Positions 51,301 to 58,134 are shown, counted from the stretch's first letter. The stretch is DNA of 58,134 nt from an uncultured Treponema sp. (GCA_945877425.1 CAMCRZ010000015.1:1-58134); one strand, 5' to 3'. Program-made: numbers and translations. Notes: generated by a model not told the origin, from the letters alone.

Positions 51301-51492
51301 ATTCCAATGTGCTTTGCTACAAGCGGAAGTGCAGGAATGGTTCAGCCTATTGGTCTTGCTGTAGTGGGCGGACTTACTTCTTCAACATTTATAACACTTT
51401 TCTTCATACCTGTTTTGTATTCTCTTATAATGAAGGAAAAGCAGAATGTAAAAAGCCGCATCAAAGTTGATTTAACGCAAATTGAAAACTAA
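48385..51492 (+). CDS. RND efflux pump, inner-membrane permease (HAE/AcrB-like)
   Basis: A 1035-residue resistance-nodulation-division transporter with two six-helix bundles and two large periplasmic loops. N-terminal PILTLMIFVLLGLMGLFTIGNTSISLMPDVDMPYLTVSASYSNAGPE is typical of the family. The proton-relay region in TM4 reads GMIVDASIVMIDN, with one Asp where AcrB has two. TM10-11 has GIVVNNGIILVDYTN. The pump expels drugs, bile salts or other amphiphiles using the proton gradient. It overlaps the adaptor gene, indicating coupled translation. Confidence 0.9.
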   Translation: MISEKTLQHPILTLMIFVLLGLMGLFTIGNTSISLMPDVDMPYLTVSASYSNAGPESVEKSVTTVIENSLVSLSNLKSISSTSQEGSSSVFLEFNYGTDLDVAINDVRDKLDRAARSLPDDVTPTIFKMDSNSMPIMRIAVRGNRSADELKQIAEDSIVDILEQANGVGEANALGGRDKIVRVELEQNRLQAYGLTLTEVSSALAKQNIELGGGTITEGKTDYSIRTTGEYSDIEQINSTVIKTINGYDVKLSDLGKAFMGYKDATSIVYINGEPGVYISVTKQSGENSVSVANAVYEKIKELEKTLPSDISLEIIRDDTEGIRDTIGTLLESGGQGLILAVIVLFVFLCSFKSTIIIGISIPLSMIITLLCMNLAGITLNMMTLTGLILGVGMIVDASIVMIDNIYSYRSRGAKAKVSAILGTQEMIMSVISGNLTTICVFVPFLFFMKDLGFMGQMFKGIIFTIVIALVSSLFVAIFLVPVLAGHFLPITNRTEKPVRNKFLILLYGFFNKCQNFLTGIYRKILRKALNHRAVTIIICCTALIASCLIFPTMRIQMMTGGHDDSVTVKLTLPVGTSLEETTETVMKFQQIVEDEILGYETLITSIGSGGRSGTSYSGSIQISLPESSRQIDNDETIQKKLRAHFGDFPNVTFTFGQGMRQSMTGDDIDIAIRSGSLDKALSVAKDIAEVMENISDLGEVYIDTQEGLPQVEIEIDRQRAYSFGVNVYTVAKEINACIEGTSSTVYRKDGEDYTVYVMLRPQDRQKVIDLEQIYVSGTNGLVSVANFAKAVKGLGPVSIERENRTRIVHITAGILSEENANVVEQKIKDGIASSFIIPDGVSVSYEGSWQDMQEQGATYGLIILMAIILVFGVMAGTYESFKAPLINLCTIPFLVIGVILIYKISGQAISMMSAIGLIMLVGIVVNNGIILVDYTNLLIDRGMKMKEACLEAGTSRFRPVLMTTLTTILGMIPMCFATSGSAGMVQPIGLAVVGGLTSSTFITLFFIPVLYSLIMKEKQNVKSRIKVDLTQIEN

Positions 51493-51501
51493 GGAGGAAA
51501 A

Positions 51502-51789
51502 ATGTACAGAATAGAAATCATTTCAAATAAGTCAGTTGAAGACGATATAACTGAAACTCTTGAAGAACACATACCTGACATTCTTTACACAACAGTTCCT
51601 TTAGTTTACGGTAAAGGCGGAAATGACAGAAAGTTAGGTACAACAACCTGGCCTGAAACTAATTTCGTTATGGTGAGCTACATTAAGGACAATGAACTTC
51701 CTGTGGTAAAGGCTGTAATAAAAGCTGTAAAAGAAAAATTCAACGGCGAAGGAATAAAACTTTTTGTAGTAAAAGCCGAAGAAATTTAG
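51502..51789 (+). CDS. PG0541-type transporter-associated protein
   Basis: A 95-residue soluble ferredoxin-like protein (MYRIEIISNKSVEDDITETLEEHIPDILYTTVPLVYGKGGNDRKLG...TNFVMVSYI). Such PG0541 proteins are consistently encoded after RND pumps in Bacteroidetes and spirochaetes, and their role is unknown; they resemble PII-like trimers in size and strand pattern. AGGAGG precedes ATG ten bases after the pump gene. It is the last gene of the operon, converging on 51792-52082. Confidence 0.75.
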   Translation: MYRIEIISNKSVEDDITETLEEHIPDILYTTVPLVYGKGGNDRKLGTTTWPETNFVMVSYIKDNELPVVKAVIKAVKEKFNGEGIKLFVVKAEEI

Positions 51790-51791
51790 TT

Positions 51792-52082
51792 TTACTTTGA
51801 TTTTATAATCATCATAAAAAGCCCGATTGAAAACAAAACAGACGGTGCTACGGCAAAAATAACTGAAGTAAGTGGAATGTTAAACAGCAGAAGCTTGTCA
51901 ACAAAAATAATGTTCAGGTTAAGAAGAAGATTGTAGACAACTCCTGCATAGTTCAAAACTATTCCGCCAAGAATTGCCATCCATGCACCGTCTCTTGTTT
52001 TGCTCCAGAGCATGATTGCAAGAAATGCAGCACATCCTTCAAAAATAAGTCTTATAATAAAAACAGCAAGCTGATTTTCCAT
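51792..52082 (-). CDS. Uncharacterised small membrane protein
   Basis: A 96-residue protein with three predicted helices: FIIRLIFEGCAAFLAIMLW, WMAILGGIVLNYAGVVYNLLL and ITSVIFAVAPSVLFSIGLFMMII, with a short RDGA loop. No family recognised. It lies 13 bases downstream of the aminotransferase-like gene and is probably co-transcribed with it. Confidence 0.55.
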   Translation of the reverse strand: MENQLAVFIIRLIFEGCAAFLAIMLWSKTRDGAWMAILGGIVLNYAGVVYNLLLNLNIIFVDKLLLFNIPLTSVIFAVAPSVLFSIGLFMMIIKSK

Positions 52083-52095
52083 TTACAACTCCAGA

Positions 52096-52887
52096 TTAAA
52101 TTACAAAGGGATTTTTTTCCAGTTTTCTAAATACGCCAAAGTCTGCTCCAAAAGGAACAATTGAAGGCTTTTCAAAATAAGGATTTATTACAATTTCACA
52201 TTTAAGGCAGTGGTTTACAAAACCGTCATATTTTTCTTCGGGAATTTTTGGAAAAAGATAAGGGCCTTTCCGTGTAAAATATTTACAGAGAATTTTATCG
52301 TAAATAAACCAGTCTTTTTCCTGTCTGTTTTGAAGGGCTGCACTTAAATCATAAAATGAACGTGTTATGGCAGTTAAAACAGGCGGCGCAATTTTTTTTG
52401 CGGAAATTTCATTTTCTTTTTTATCAGTCAAATCATTTTCCAGAACTGCAAGAATAAAAAATTCTTCTGTCCATGGCAAAGCAGGTTCCATTACTATTGC
52501 AGAGACAGATTCCCAGTTTACATTATTTTCAAGCCATGGTCTGTACAAAACGGCATCTTTTCCCGTAAGGATTTTTGCTCCATTAAGTGCCTGAGATTTT
52601 TCGTAAAAGACAAAAACTTTTCTCCGTGAAGTAAAAAAATCACTTACAGCTTTTTCCAGCCTGTAGGTTTCGCTTGTAAAGTAACTGCCGGAAGTTCCTC
52701 TGTTTAAAACATTTTTCAGCATGGTAAATGCACTTGTTCCGCCCCAGCCTAAAATTGCCCTGCCGTCTTCCTGAAACAAATCAGTTAAGCGCACGCCTTT
52801 TGTCGTATACAAAAAAGGTCCTCTGGATCTTTTTACGCTGCCATAAGTTGAATGGAGATTTTCTAAAAGCAAATCAAGTTTATTCAT
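52096..52887 (-). CDS. Degenerate aminotransferase class III-like protein
   Basis: A 263-residue protein. The first half resembles the N-terminal part of class III PLP aminotransferases such as glutamate-1-semialdehyde aminotransferase (FLYTTKGVRLTDLFQEDGRAILGWGG, SETYRLEKAVSDFF). The usual 400-plus residues are cut to 263. The catalytic Lys segment and the DEV metal/PLP loop are not evident; a VMEP at the expected DEV region is followed by divergent sequence. It is probably not an active aminotransferase. ATG 52887 has TATAAT nine bases upstream. The gene downstream encodes a membrane protein. Confidence 0.5.
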   Translation of the reverse strand: MNKLDLLLENLHSTYGSVKRSRGPFLYTTKGVRLTDLFQEDGRAILGWGGTSAFTMLKNVLNRGTSGSYFTSETYRLEKAVSDFFTSRRKVFVFYEKSQALNGAKILTGKDAVLYRPWLENNVNWESVSAIVMEPALPWTEEFFILAVLENDLTDKKENEISAKKIAPPVLTAITRSFYDLSAALQNRQEKDWFIYDKILCKYFTRKGPYLFPKIPEEKYDGFVNHCLKCEIVINPYFEKPSIVPFGADFGVFRKLEKNPFVI

Positions 52888-52896
52888 TGTGATAAA

Positions 52897-52902
52897 ATTA
52901 TA
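52897..52902 (-). promoter_or_regulatory. -10 box near the aminotransferase-like gene start
   Basis: TATAAT on the minus strand, nine bases from ATG 52887, with no ribosome site, so the leader is at most a few bases. Confidence 0.45.
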
Positions 52903-52989
52903 CACAAATTCTTTAATTTAGAATATATTTATTATAGAAAGTAGAATAAAACTTATTCAAAAGGCAGTCAGATCTGGAGGTATGGAAAA

Positions 52990-54498
52990 ATGAATTCATC
53001 AATTTTAAAACTGCAAAATGGAAGCGATATCCGAGGAGTTGCCATAGAAGGCATTGAAGGAGAAAACGTAAACTTAACTTCAAAAGAGGCAAATGTAATA
53101 GGTCAGAGTTTTGCTTTGTGGCTTAGTAAAAATACAGGAAAACCGGCGGAAGCTTTAACAGTTGGCATTGGAATGGACTCAAGACTTTCAGGTCCTGCTT
53201 TGGCTGATGCAGTAGCAGCCGGTCTTTTAAGCGCTGGAGTTTCTGTAGTAAACTGTTCCCTTGCAACTACGCCTTCAATGTTTATGTCTATAATTTTCGA
53301 AGAGACGAAATTTGACGGTTCAATTATGATTACAGCAAGCCATCTTCCTTTTAACAGAAACGGAATTAAATTCTTTAACATTGACGGCGGACTTGAGCAC
53401 GATGATATTACGGCAATTCTTGAAAAAGCAGGCGGGCTTGAAGAAAAAAGTGCTGACCTTACAAAAATAAAAAGCTTCGACTTGATATCACTTTACGCAG
53501 ATCATCTTGTAAAGGCAATCCGTAAAGGCTGCGGTTGCGGTGAAAATGAAAAGCCTCTTTCCGGTCTTAAGATTTTAGTTGATTCAGGAAACGGTGCTTC
53601 AGGATTTTTTGTAGATAAGATTTTAAAACCTCTTGGTGCAGATACAGCTGGAAGTCAGTTTCTTGAGCCGGACGGACATTTTCCAAATCACATTCCTAAC
53701 CCAGAAAATAAAGATGCAATGAATTCAATCAGAAATGCTGTTTTAAAAAATAAAGGAGACTTAGGACTGATTTTTGACACTGACGTTGACAGAATGAGTG
53801 CAGTTTTGGACAGCGGAGAAGAAGTTAACAGAGATTCAATTATTGCAATGACTGCTGCCATTCTTGCGCCTGAAAATCCAGGTTCAACTATTGTAACAGA
53901 TTCCGTTACATCTGACAGGCTTACTGTGTTCCTTGAAAAAAACTTGGGACTTAAGCATTTGCGTTATATGCGCGGATACAAAAACGTAATTAACAAGCAG
54001 AAAGAACTTAACGAAAAAGGCATAAACTGTCCACTTGCAATGGAAACTTCCGGCCATGGAGCTTTAAAAGAAAACTATTACCTTGATGATGGTGCATATC
54101 TTGCGGTTAAGCTTATAATTGCACTTGCCTTGTCTTCAAAAGAAAATAAAAAGCTTTCCGATTTGATTTCTTCACTTGAACCTGCAGGAGTTGAAGGTGA
54201 GTTCAGGTTTAAGATTTTAACTGAAGATTTTAAAACTTACGGAAAAGAAGTTCTTGAAACTTTTAAGGAAAGGGCAGAAAGCAAAAACCTTATTTTGCCT
54301 GAAAGTTTTGAAGGAATACGCATCAGTTTTGATTTGCCTGAAACAAAGGGCTGGCTTCTTTTGCGCTTAAGCCTCCACGATCCTGTTATGCCGCTTAACA
54401 TAGAAGGTAAAGACAAAGAAAGCTTCAGCTCAATTAAAAAAATTGCCTGTGAACTTTTGCAGGGATTTGACAAATTAGATCAAAGCTGTCTGAAATAA
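52990..54498 (+). CDS. Phosphomannomutase/phosphoglucomutase (alpha-D-phosphohexomutase)
   Basis: A 502-residue phosphohexomutase interconverting hexose 1- and 6-phosphates. The phosphoserine loop is TASHLPFNRNGIKF (the family usually reads TASHNP). The metal loop is DTDVDRM, the sugar loop is METSGHGALKENYYLDDGA, and the phosphate loop at the C-terminus is RLSLHDPVMPLNIEG. SGHG fits PMM/PGM more than GlcM. GGAGG lies nine bases before ATG. It supplies mannose-1-P or glucose-1-P for envelope glycans. A shared terminator follows. Confidence 0.85.
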   Translation: MNSSILKLQNGSDIRGVAIEGIEGENVNLTSKEANVIGQSFALWLSKNTGKPAEALTVGIGMDSRLSGPALADAVAAGLLSAGVSVVNCSLATTPSMFMSIIFEETKFDGSIMITASHLPFNRNGIKFFNIDGGLEHDDITAILEKAGGLEEKSADLTKIKSFDLISLYADHLVKAIRKGCGCGENEKPLSGLKILVDSGNGASGFFVDKILKPLGADTAGSQFLEPDGHFPNHIPNPENKDAMNSIRNAVLKNKGDLGLIFDTDVDRMSAVLDSGEEVNRDSIIAMTAAILAPENPGSTIVTDSVTSDRLTVFLEKNLGLKHLRYMRGYKNVINKQKELNEKGINCPLAMETSGHGALKENYYLDDGAYLAVKLIIALALSSKENKKLSDLISSLEPAGVEGEFRFKILTEDFKTYGKEVLETFKERAESKNLILPESFEGIRISFDLPETKGWLLLRLSLHDPVMPLNIEGKDKESFSSIKKIACELLQGFDKLDQSCLK

Positions 54499-54506
54499 AA
54501 TAAAAA

Positions 54507-54537
54507 GCCTGCAAGTTATGCTTTGTAACCTGCAGGC
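54507..54537. terminator. Bidirectional terminator between the phosphohexomutase gene and the YhcH-family gene
   Basis: GCCTGCAAGTTA (54507-54518) pairs with TAACCTGCAGGC (54526-54537) with one mismatch. An A-run on the left gives a U-run for the minus-strand transcript. For the plus strand the tail is less T-rich. Confidence 0.75.
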
Positions 54538-54548
54538 AGTCTTTCCGT

Positions 54549-54992
54549 TTATTCTTTTACGGGAATCTTTATTACAATCTTTTTTACAGGTGAACACTTG
54601 CCTGCACAGATGCATGGCTGATGTCCGTCTTTTGGAGTGTATACTCCAAACTCTCCGGCTGTAAGGACAAAGTCTGTGCCTTTAGGAGAATGAGCGTAGA
54701 AAGCAACGTCTTTTTCTTCATTGTAAGGTTCAGTTACTTCAAGAAGCTCAACAGGGCAGACAGAAATTATTTCCGTTCCTTTTAAAATCATCTGCACATC
54801 AATAAACTTTTTGTGAGATTCATATTTTGTTTCAATGCGTGGTTTTGTTTCATACTCTTGAATTGAAACGTAAGCTCCGTCTTCCAGCTGAACTTTTCCT
54901 GCAGAAAGTTCTTCTTCTTTCCCTAAAACTTTGTTTACGATAAAGTCATAGGCACTTTCGTTTAATTCCTTGATTTTAGAATAGTCTTTCAT
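54549..54992 (-). CDS. YhcH/YjgK/YiaL family protein
   Basis: A 147-residue cupin-like protein of the YhcH family: VNKVLGKEEELSAGKVQLEDGAYVSIQEYETKPRIETKYESHKKFIDVQMILKGTEIISV is the diagnostic core, with a putative metal site from His and Glu side chains. YhcH is linked to sialic acid catabolism in enteric bacteria and TabA to biofilms, but treponemal copies often stand alone. AGGG lies before ATG. It terminates at the shared stem 54507-54537. Confidence 0.82.
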   Translation of the reverse strand: MKDYSKIKELNESAYDFIVNKVLGKEEELSAGKVQLEDGAYVSIQEYETKPRIETKYESHKKFIDVQMILKGTEIISVCPVELLEVTEPYNEEKDVAFYAHSPKGTDFVLTAGEFGVYTPKDGHQPCICAGKCSPVKKIVIKIPVKE

Positions 54993-55046
54993 TTTAAACC
55001 CTGGTTTTTACAGTTTTTGTTTCAGTACAAAACTTACTTGGAAAAA

Positions 55047-56585
55047 TTACATTGAAGAAAGTTTTTTGGAAATCAGTTCTGTAGCAACTTTCGGGTTAAC
55101 TTTTCCGCCGGAAGCTTTCATCACCTGACCCATAAGCCAGCCCACAACGTTAGTCTTGCCGCTTTTGAAATCAGCAACGGCTTTTGGATTTGCAGAAACA
55201 ACCTGTTCAACTATTGCTTCAATTGCACCGGTGTCAGAAACAGTTTCCATTCCGTCTTCTTTAATGATTTGTGAAGGAAGCTTGTTTGTTTCCATCATTT
55301 TTGCAAAGACAGTTTTTCCCTGAGCATTACTGATTTTTTTGTCGGCAATTGCATTTACAAGTTCAGTAATGTGCTGCGGTGTAATTGCAACGTCTGTAAT
55401 TGTCTGCTTTTTTTCGTTAAGTACGGCTAAAAGTTCAGCAAGAATCCAGTTTGCTACTTTCTTAACGTCTTTTGCATTTTCTGCAGCTTTCTCAAACCAG
55501 ATTGCAAGGTCACGGGTTTGAGTTAAAGTTTCAACATCAAAATCACTTAAGCCGTATTCTTTTTGCAGGCGCACTCTTTTTGCTTCAGGAAGTTCACCAA
55601 CTTTGTCTTTTGCCCTCTGAATAAGTTCGTCGCTTACGGTAAAAGGCTTGATGTCAGGCTCTACAACGAAACGGTAGTCAACAAAGGAATTTTTTGTACG
55701 CTGAATGACTGTTTTGCCGTTTTCATCGTCCCAGCCCATTGTAACTTTAAAGCCCGGATTGAATTCCTGCCTGTCTTCCTGGAATTCCTTAAGCTGACGC
55801 TGAGCTTCGTAAGTGCATGCATCTTTGATTTTCTGGAATGAGTTTAAGTTTTTAATTTCAGATATAGGCGTGTGGTAAAGCTTACCGTCTTCCCAAACGT
55901 TAAGGTTTATGTTTGCATCACAGCGCATATTTCCTTCTTCAAGATTTCCGTTTGTAACTTTTACGTAGCGCAGTATTTCCTGAACCGTTTCCATAAAAAG
56001 TGCAGCTTCTTCCGGCGACGACATATCAGGCTTAGTAACAATTTCAATAAGCGGAACTCCGCATCGGTTGTAATCAATGTAAGAATGGCTGCCCTGTAAG
56101 TGAAGTGATTTTCCTACGTCTTCTTCTAGGTGAATGCGCTCAACACGAATGCGCTTGTACTTTCCGTTTTCTATAATGCAGTCTTCGTTTTTGAAATTCT
56201 TTGTACAGCATCTTTTTCCGCCAAGCTGCTGCTCTTCAGGAAGTTTGTGCATCGGAAGATCCACGTGTCCGTCTGTACACAAAGGAATATCGTATTGCGT
56301 TATCTGATATCCTTTTGAAAGGTCTGGATAAAAATAATGCTTGCGGTCAAATTTTGTAAAGCGGGCAATGTTACAGTTTAGAGCGTGTCCTGCAACGGCT
56401 CCAAGTTCAACGTAACCTTTGCTTATTCTAGGCATGGCTCCAGGTAAACCTAAGCATACAGGACAAACTCTTGTGTTAGGCATACCAGCATAACGATTTT
56501 CACAGGCACAGAAAGCTTTGGTTTTTGTCAAAAGCTGAGTGTGAATTTCGCATCCAATAACAATTTCCCATTTATCAATAGCCAT
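55047..56585 (-). CDS. gatB: Aspartyl/glutamyl-tRNA(Asn/Gln) amidotransferase subunit B
   Basis: A 512-residue GatB. The kinase core starts WEIVIGCEIHTQLLTKTKAFCACENRYAGMPNTRVCPVCLGLPGAMP, including the zinc-binding cysteines. DRKHYFYPDLSKGYQITQYDIPLC, the conserved NRCGVPLIEIVTKPD and the C-terminal YqeY/tail domain (SGKTNVVGWLMGQVMKASGGKVNPKVA) follow. With GatA/C it converts misacylated Glu-tRNA(Gln) or Asp-tRNA(Asn). About 30 residues longer than usual, with an insert near residues 105-140. GGAG precedes ATG. gatA and gatC are not next to it here. Confidence 0.95.
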   Translation of the reverse strand: MAIDKWEIVIGCEIHTQLLTKTKAFCACENRYAGMPNTRVCPVCLGLPGAMPRISKGYVELGAVAGHALNCNIARFTKFDRKHYFYPDLSKGYQITQYDIPLCTDGHVDLPMHKLPEEQQLGGKRCCTKNFKNEDCIIENGKYKRIRVERIHLEEDVGKSLHLQGSHSYIDYNRCGVPLIEIVTKPDMSSPEEAALFMETVQEILRYVKVTNGNLEEGNMRCDANINLNVWEDGKLYHTPISEIKNLNSFQKIKDACTYEAQRQLKEFQEDRQEFNPGFKVTMGWDDENGKTVIQRTKNSFVDYRFVVEPDIKPFTVSDELIQRAKDKVGELPEAKRVRLQKEYGLSDFDVETLTQTRDLAIWFEKAAENAKDVKKVANWILAELLAVLNEKKQTITDVAITPQHITELVNAIADKKISNAQGKTVFAKMMETNKLPSQIIKEDGMETVSDTGAIEAIVEQVVSANPKAVADFKSGKTNVVGWLMGQVMKASGGKVNPKVATELISKKLSSM

Positions 56586-56685
56586 TTTTTACTCCAAAAA
56601 ACGCATTTCTTGCGCAAATTAAAAATCTTCCTAAAGAATATATCAGTTTTTTTTAAAAATCACAATGCACTTGTAAATTTCATTG

Positions 56686-57285
56686 TTACAAAAAAAGAAT
56701 TCCTGCTGCTGCTCCAAGTACAACGAAAAATGCCGGATGAAGTTTTGTCTTTGCAAGTAAAATTAAAAACAATCCGTAAAATCCTATGGCGTAAAAGTTT
56801 AAGACTTCAGAAACACTTTGCCTTGAATAAAACAATGACTTTGCTGCTTCGATTATAGGATTTTTGTCTGACTGAATTTTAAGCATTGAAATGGAAAGTA
56901 CCTGCACTAAAGCTGTTAAAATCATTCCTGTAGTAACAGGGCGCAAAACAGAAAACACTGATTTTACCAAAGGCTTTTCCTGCACTTTACTGAAAAACTT
57001 TGCAATTATGACAATTATGATGAAGGAAGGCAGAACTTCTCCAATTGTGCAAACAATTCCGCCGGCAGGTCCGAAAAGTTCCGTGCCTAAATAAGTTGCA
57101 AGGTTTACGCCGATAGGTCCCGGTGTGCTTTCTGATATTGCAAGTATTGAGTAAAATTTTTCTGCGCTTATAAGGCCGTACTGTTCAACAAGTGTCTGCT
57201 GCATGAAAGTTGCTGCTACAAGTCCGCCGCCTATTGCAAAAAGTCCGATGTAAAAAAATATAAAAAATAAATGGAGTAAGGTCAT
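56686..57285 (-). CDS. Chromate transporter family protein, second half-size subunit
   Basis: A 199-residue CHR protein with about six hydrophobic helices: LFFIFFYIGLFAIGGGLVAATFMQQTLVEQYGL, then SESTPGPIGVNLATYLG, then helices to the end. Half-size CHR proteins pair with a second, oppositely inserted half to form a transporter for chromate, sulfate or similar anions. Its ATG overlaps the stop of the 57282-57884 gene. The substrate in treponemes is unknown. Confidence 0.85.
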   Translation of the reverse strand: MTLLHLFFIFFYIGLFAIGGGLVAATFMQQTLVEQYGLISAEKFYSILAISESTPGPIGVNLATYLGTELFGPAGGIVCTIGEVLPSFIIIVIIAKFFSKVQEKPLVKSVFSVLRPVTTGMILTALVQVLSISMLKIQSDKNPIIEAAKSLFYSRQSVSEVLNFYAIGFYGLFLILLAKTKLHPAFFVVLGAAAGILFL

Positions 57286-57884
57286 TCTTGTTCTTCCTTA
57301 TTTGCTGATGAAGATGACGGAGAGTTTTCTGCTTGAGAAAAATTTTTTCTGTTAAAAATAAAATGAGTTGCAATTCCCAAGACGAAACTTGCGGGAATTA
57401 TGATTGCTGTGTGGATGTGGAAAAAATAAATTGCGCTGAACGACAATGCAAATAAAATTACGCTCCAGATGTTTTTAAAGTTTTTTTTGCAAAGCTTGAA
57501 AATGGAGTTTGTAAGAAGTGCTGCTACTGCAACGTTTATTCCTTTAAGTGCGTGCTGTACGATTTCGTATTTTTCAAAGTTGGACACAAAAAGTGCTATT
57601 ACCGTAATTATTATCAAGGCAGGTGTGATGAGTCCTAGTGTGGAAAATATGCTGCCTGAGATTTTACGTCTTTTGTAGCCTATAAAAGTTGCTACGTTAA
57701 CGGCGATTATTCCCGGTGTTGACTGTGCTATGGCGTAATAGTCCAGCAGTTCGCTGCTTGTTGTCCAGTGGCGTTTTGTTTCAAGTTCCCGCTCTAAAAT
57801 CGGAAGCATGGCATATCCTCCGCCAAAGGTGATGCAGCCTATTTTAAAGAATGTAAAAAATAAATTGAAAAGTTCCCCAGCCAT
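57282..57884 (-). CDS. Chromate transporter family protein, first half-size subunit
   Basis: A 200-residue CHR protein: FFKIGCITFGGGYAMLPILERELETKRHW and AQSTPGIIAVNVATFIGYK are the family motifs, with about six hydrophobic helices. It ends with a Ser/Glu tail (SSSSANKEEQE). GAGGA precedes ATG. The two CHR halves overlap by four bases, so they are translated together as a heterodimer. A promoter stands at 57905-57933. Confidence 0.85.
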   Translation of the reverse strand: MAGELFNLFFTFFKIGCITFGGGYAMLPILERELETKRHWTTSSELLDYYAIAQSTPGIIAVNVATFIGYKRRKISGSIFSTLGLITPALIIITVIALFVSNFEKYEIVQHALKGINVAVAALLTNSIFKLCKKNFKNIWSVILFALSFSAIYFFHIHTAIIIPASFVLGIATHFIFNRKNFSQAENSPSSSSANKEEQE

Positions 57885-57904
57885 TTATGTCCTCAAGTTA
57901 TGTG

Positions 57905-57933
57905 ATTATATTAACAAACGCTGATTTATACAA
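57905..57933 (-). promoter_or_regulatory. Promoter of the chromate transporter pair
   Basis: On the minus strand TTGTAT (57928-57933), a 17-base spacer and TATAAT (57905-57910). The leader to ATG 57884 is about 14 bases and contains GAGGA. Confidence 0.65.
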
Positions 57934-57944
57934 TTCTTTCACCG

Positions 57945-58134
57945 AGCGGAGTACTTGCCAGTAAGCTGACACTTCTTCCAAAGTCCTAGCTGCAAAAGTT
58001 AAAGCGTGTACTTCTTTGCAAGCCCCTCTCGTAAAGAAGACACTTATTGAAAGAACAAGGGCGGCGGCTAAAAAAGAACGGCTGAACGTCGCAAAGCCGG
58101 GTGTCAAAATCGGGGCACTTATGCCCCTACACAC
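57945..58134. repeat. Intergenic mosaic repeat, copy C, running to the window edge
   Basis: The module GTACTTGCCA is at 57951-57960. The block from CACTTCTTCCAAAG through AGCTGCAAAAG to AAAGCGTG is at 57968-58012. A CCCCTCTCGTAAAG block near 58023-58036 matches CCTCTCGCAAAG of copy B. Beyond 58065 it becomes GC-rich and ends with a GGGGCA-CTTA-TGCCCC hairpin (58112-58127). The reverse strand is open for 78 codons but resembles no protein I know. Confidence 0.55.

Noticed and set aside
52981..52992. Three-codon open frame ATGGAAAAATGA overlapping the phosphohexomutase start
   Set aside because: The first ATG is one base from GGAGG, too close for initiation, whereas the second ATG has nine-base spacing; probably chance.
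1..58134. CRISPR array, prophage, insertion sequence or riboswitch
   Set aside because: No regularly spaced direct repeats, phage structural genes, intact transposase or known aptamer core could be recognised. The only transposase-related sequence is the Rpn fragment at the left edge.

Overview
The window looks like a chromosomal segment of a host-associated or rumen-type Treponema (Spirochaetota). This is inferred from gene content and my recollection of family distributions, not from a database search. Supporting signs are: an AT-leaning coding style; a DUF5312-like protein; an EarP/EF-P pair with an SGR modification loop; a variant-motif MurE, as expected if the peptidoglycan carries ornithine; and acidic-repeat and Ig-like surface proteins. 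No phage, CRISPR array or intact insertion sequence is visible. Nearly all of the window is dense, ordinary chromosome.

Layout. 1-640: tail of an Rpn-type nuclease/transposase gene, then an intergenic mosaic repeat. 641-8600: large Ig-like lipoprotein, HAD phosphatase, Dabb protein, ychF, ssb, a second repeat patch and two uncharacterised genes. 8700-15500: fabF-fabZ, then the reverse-strand murE-ddl-murD operon, divergent from hpf. 15500-25500: rpoN, a DUF1015 gene, recQ, tRNA-Leu(CAA), comM, earP, efp, tRNA-Arg(CCU) and a methyltransferase. 25600-32000: parA-parB-ttcA-like, an AMMECR1 protein, an HD hydrolase with an AraC-type regulator, and rrf2-cysK. 32000-41000: PAP2 phosphatase and SpoU/TrmH methylase; an ECF sigma/ZAS anti-sigma operon with its own ECF-type promoter; a FliL-like gene with hflX; an acidic-repeat membrane protein; a thioesterase and a DUF5312-like gene. 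41000-46000: two tandemly duplicated small zinc-ribbon-like lipoprotein units, a U32 peptidase-family protein, rnhA and queD. 46000-51800: a complete tripartite RND efflux operon (tolC-hlyD-acrB plus a PG0541-type gene). 51800-58134: a degenerate aminotransferase-like protein, phosphohexomutase, YhcH, gatB, a two-gene chromate transporter and a third repeat patch.

The most interesting signals are regulatory. (1) About fifteen genes lack a Shine-Dalgarno sequence and instead carry a -10 box 5-11 bases (most often exactly 6) before the start codon, so their mRNAs should be leaderless or nearly so. This also corrects several start codons. (2) murE and hpf appear to share one self-complementary TTGCAA as the -35 of two back-to-back promoters. 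(3) The parA promoter lies between two outward-facing, parS-like half-sites. (4) The twin lipoprotein genes share a hairpin leader ending at the ribosome-binding site. (5) A mosaic intergenic repeat family occurs at three places.

Functional links: earP and efp encode a modification enzyme and its substrate; murE-ddl-murD supply peptidoglycan precursors; rrf2-cysK is a regulator with a cysteine synthase; the ECF operon is probably autoregulated. All product names rest on motifs read by eye.
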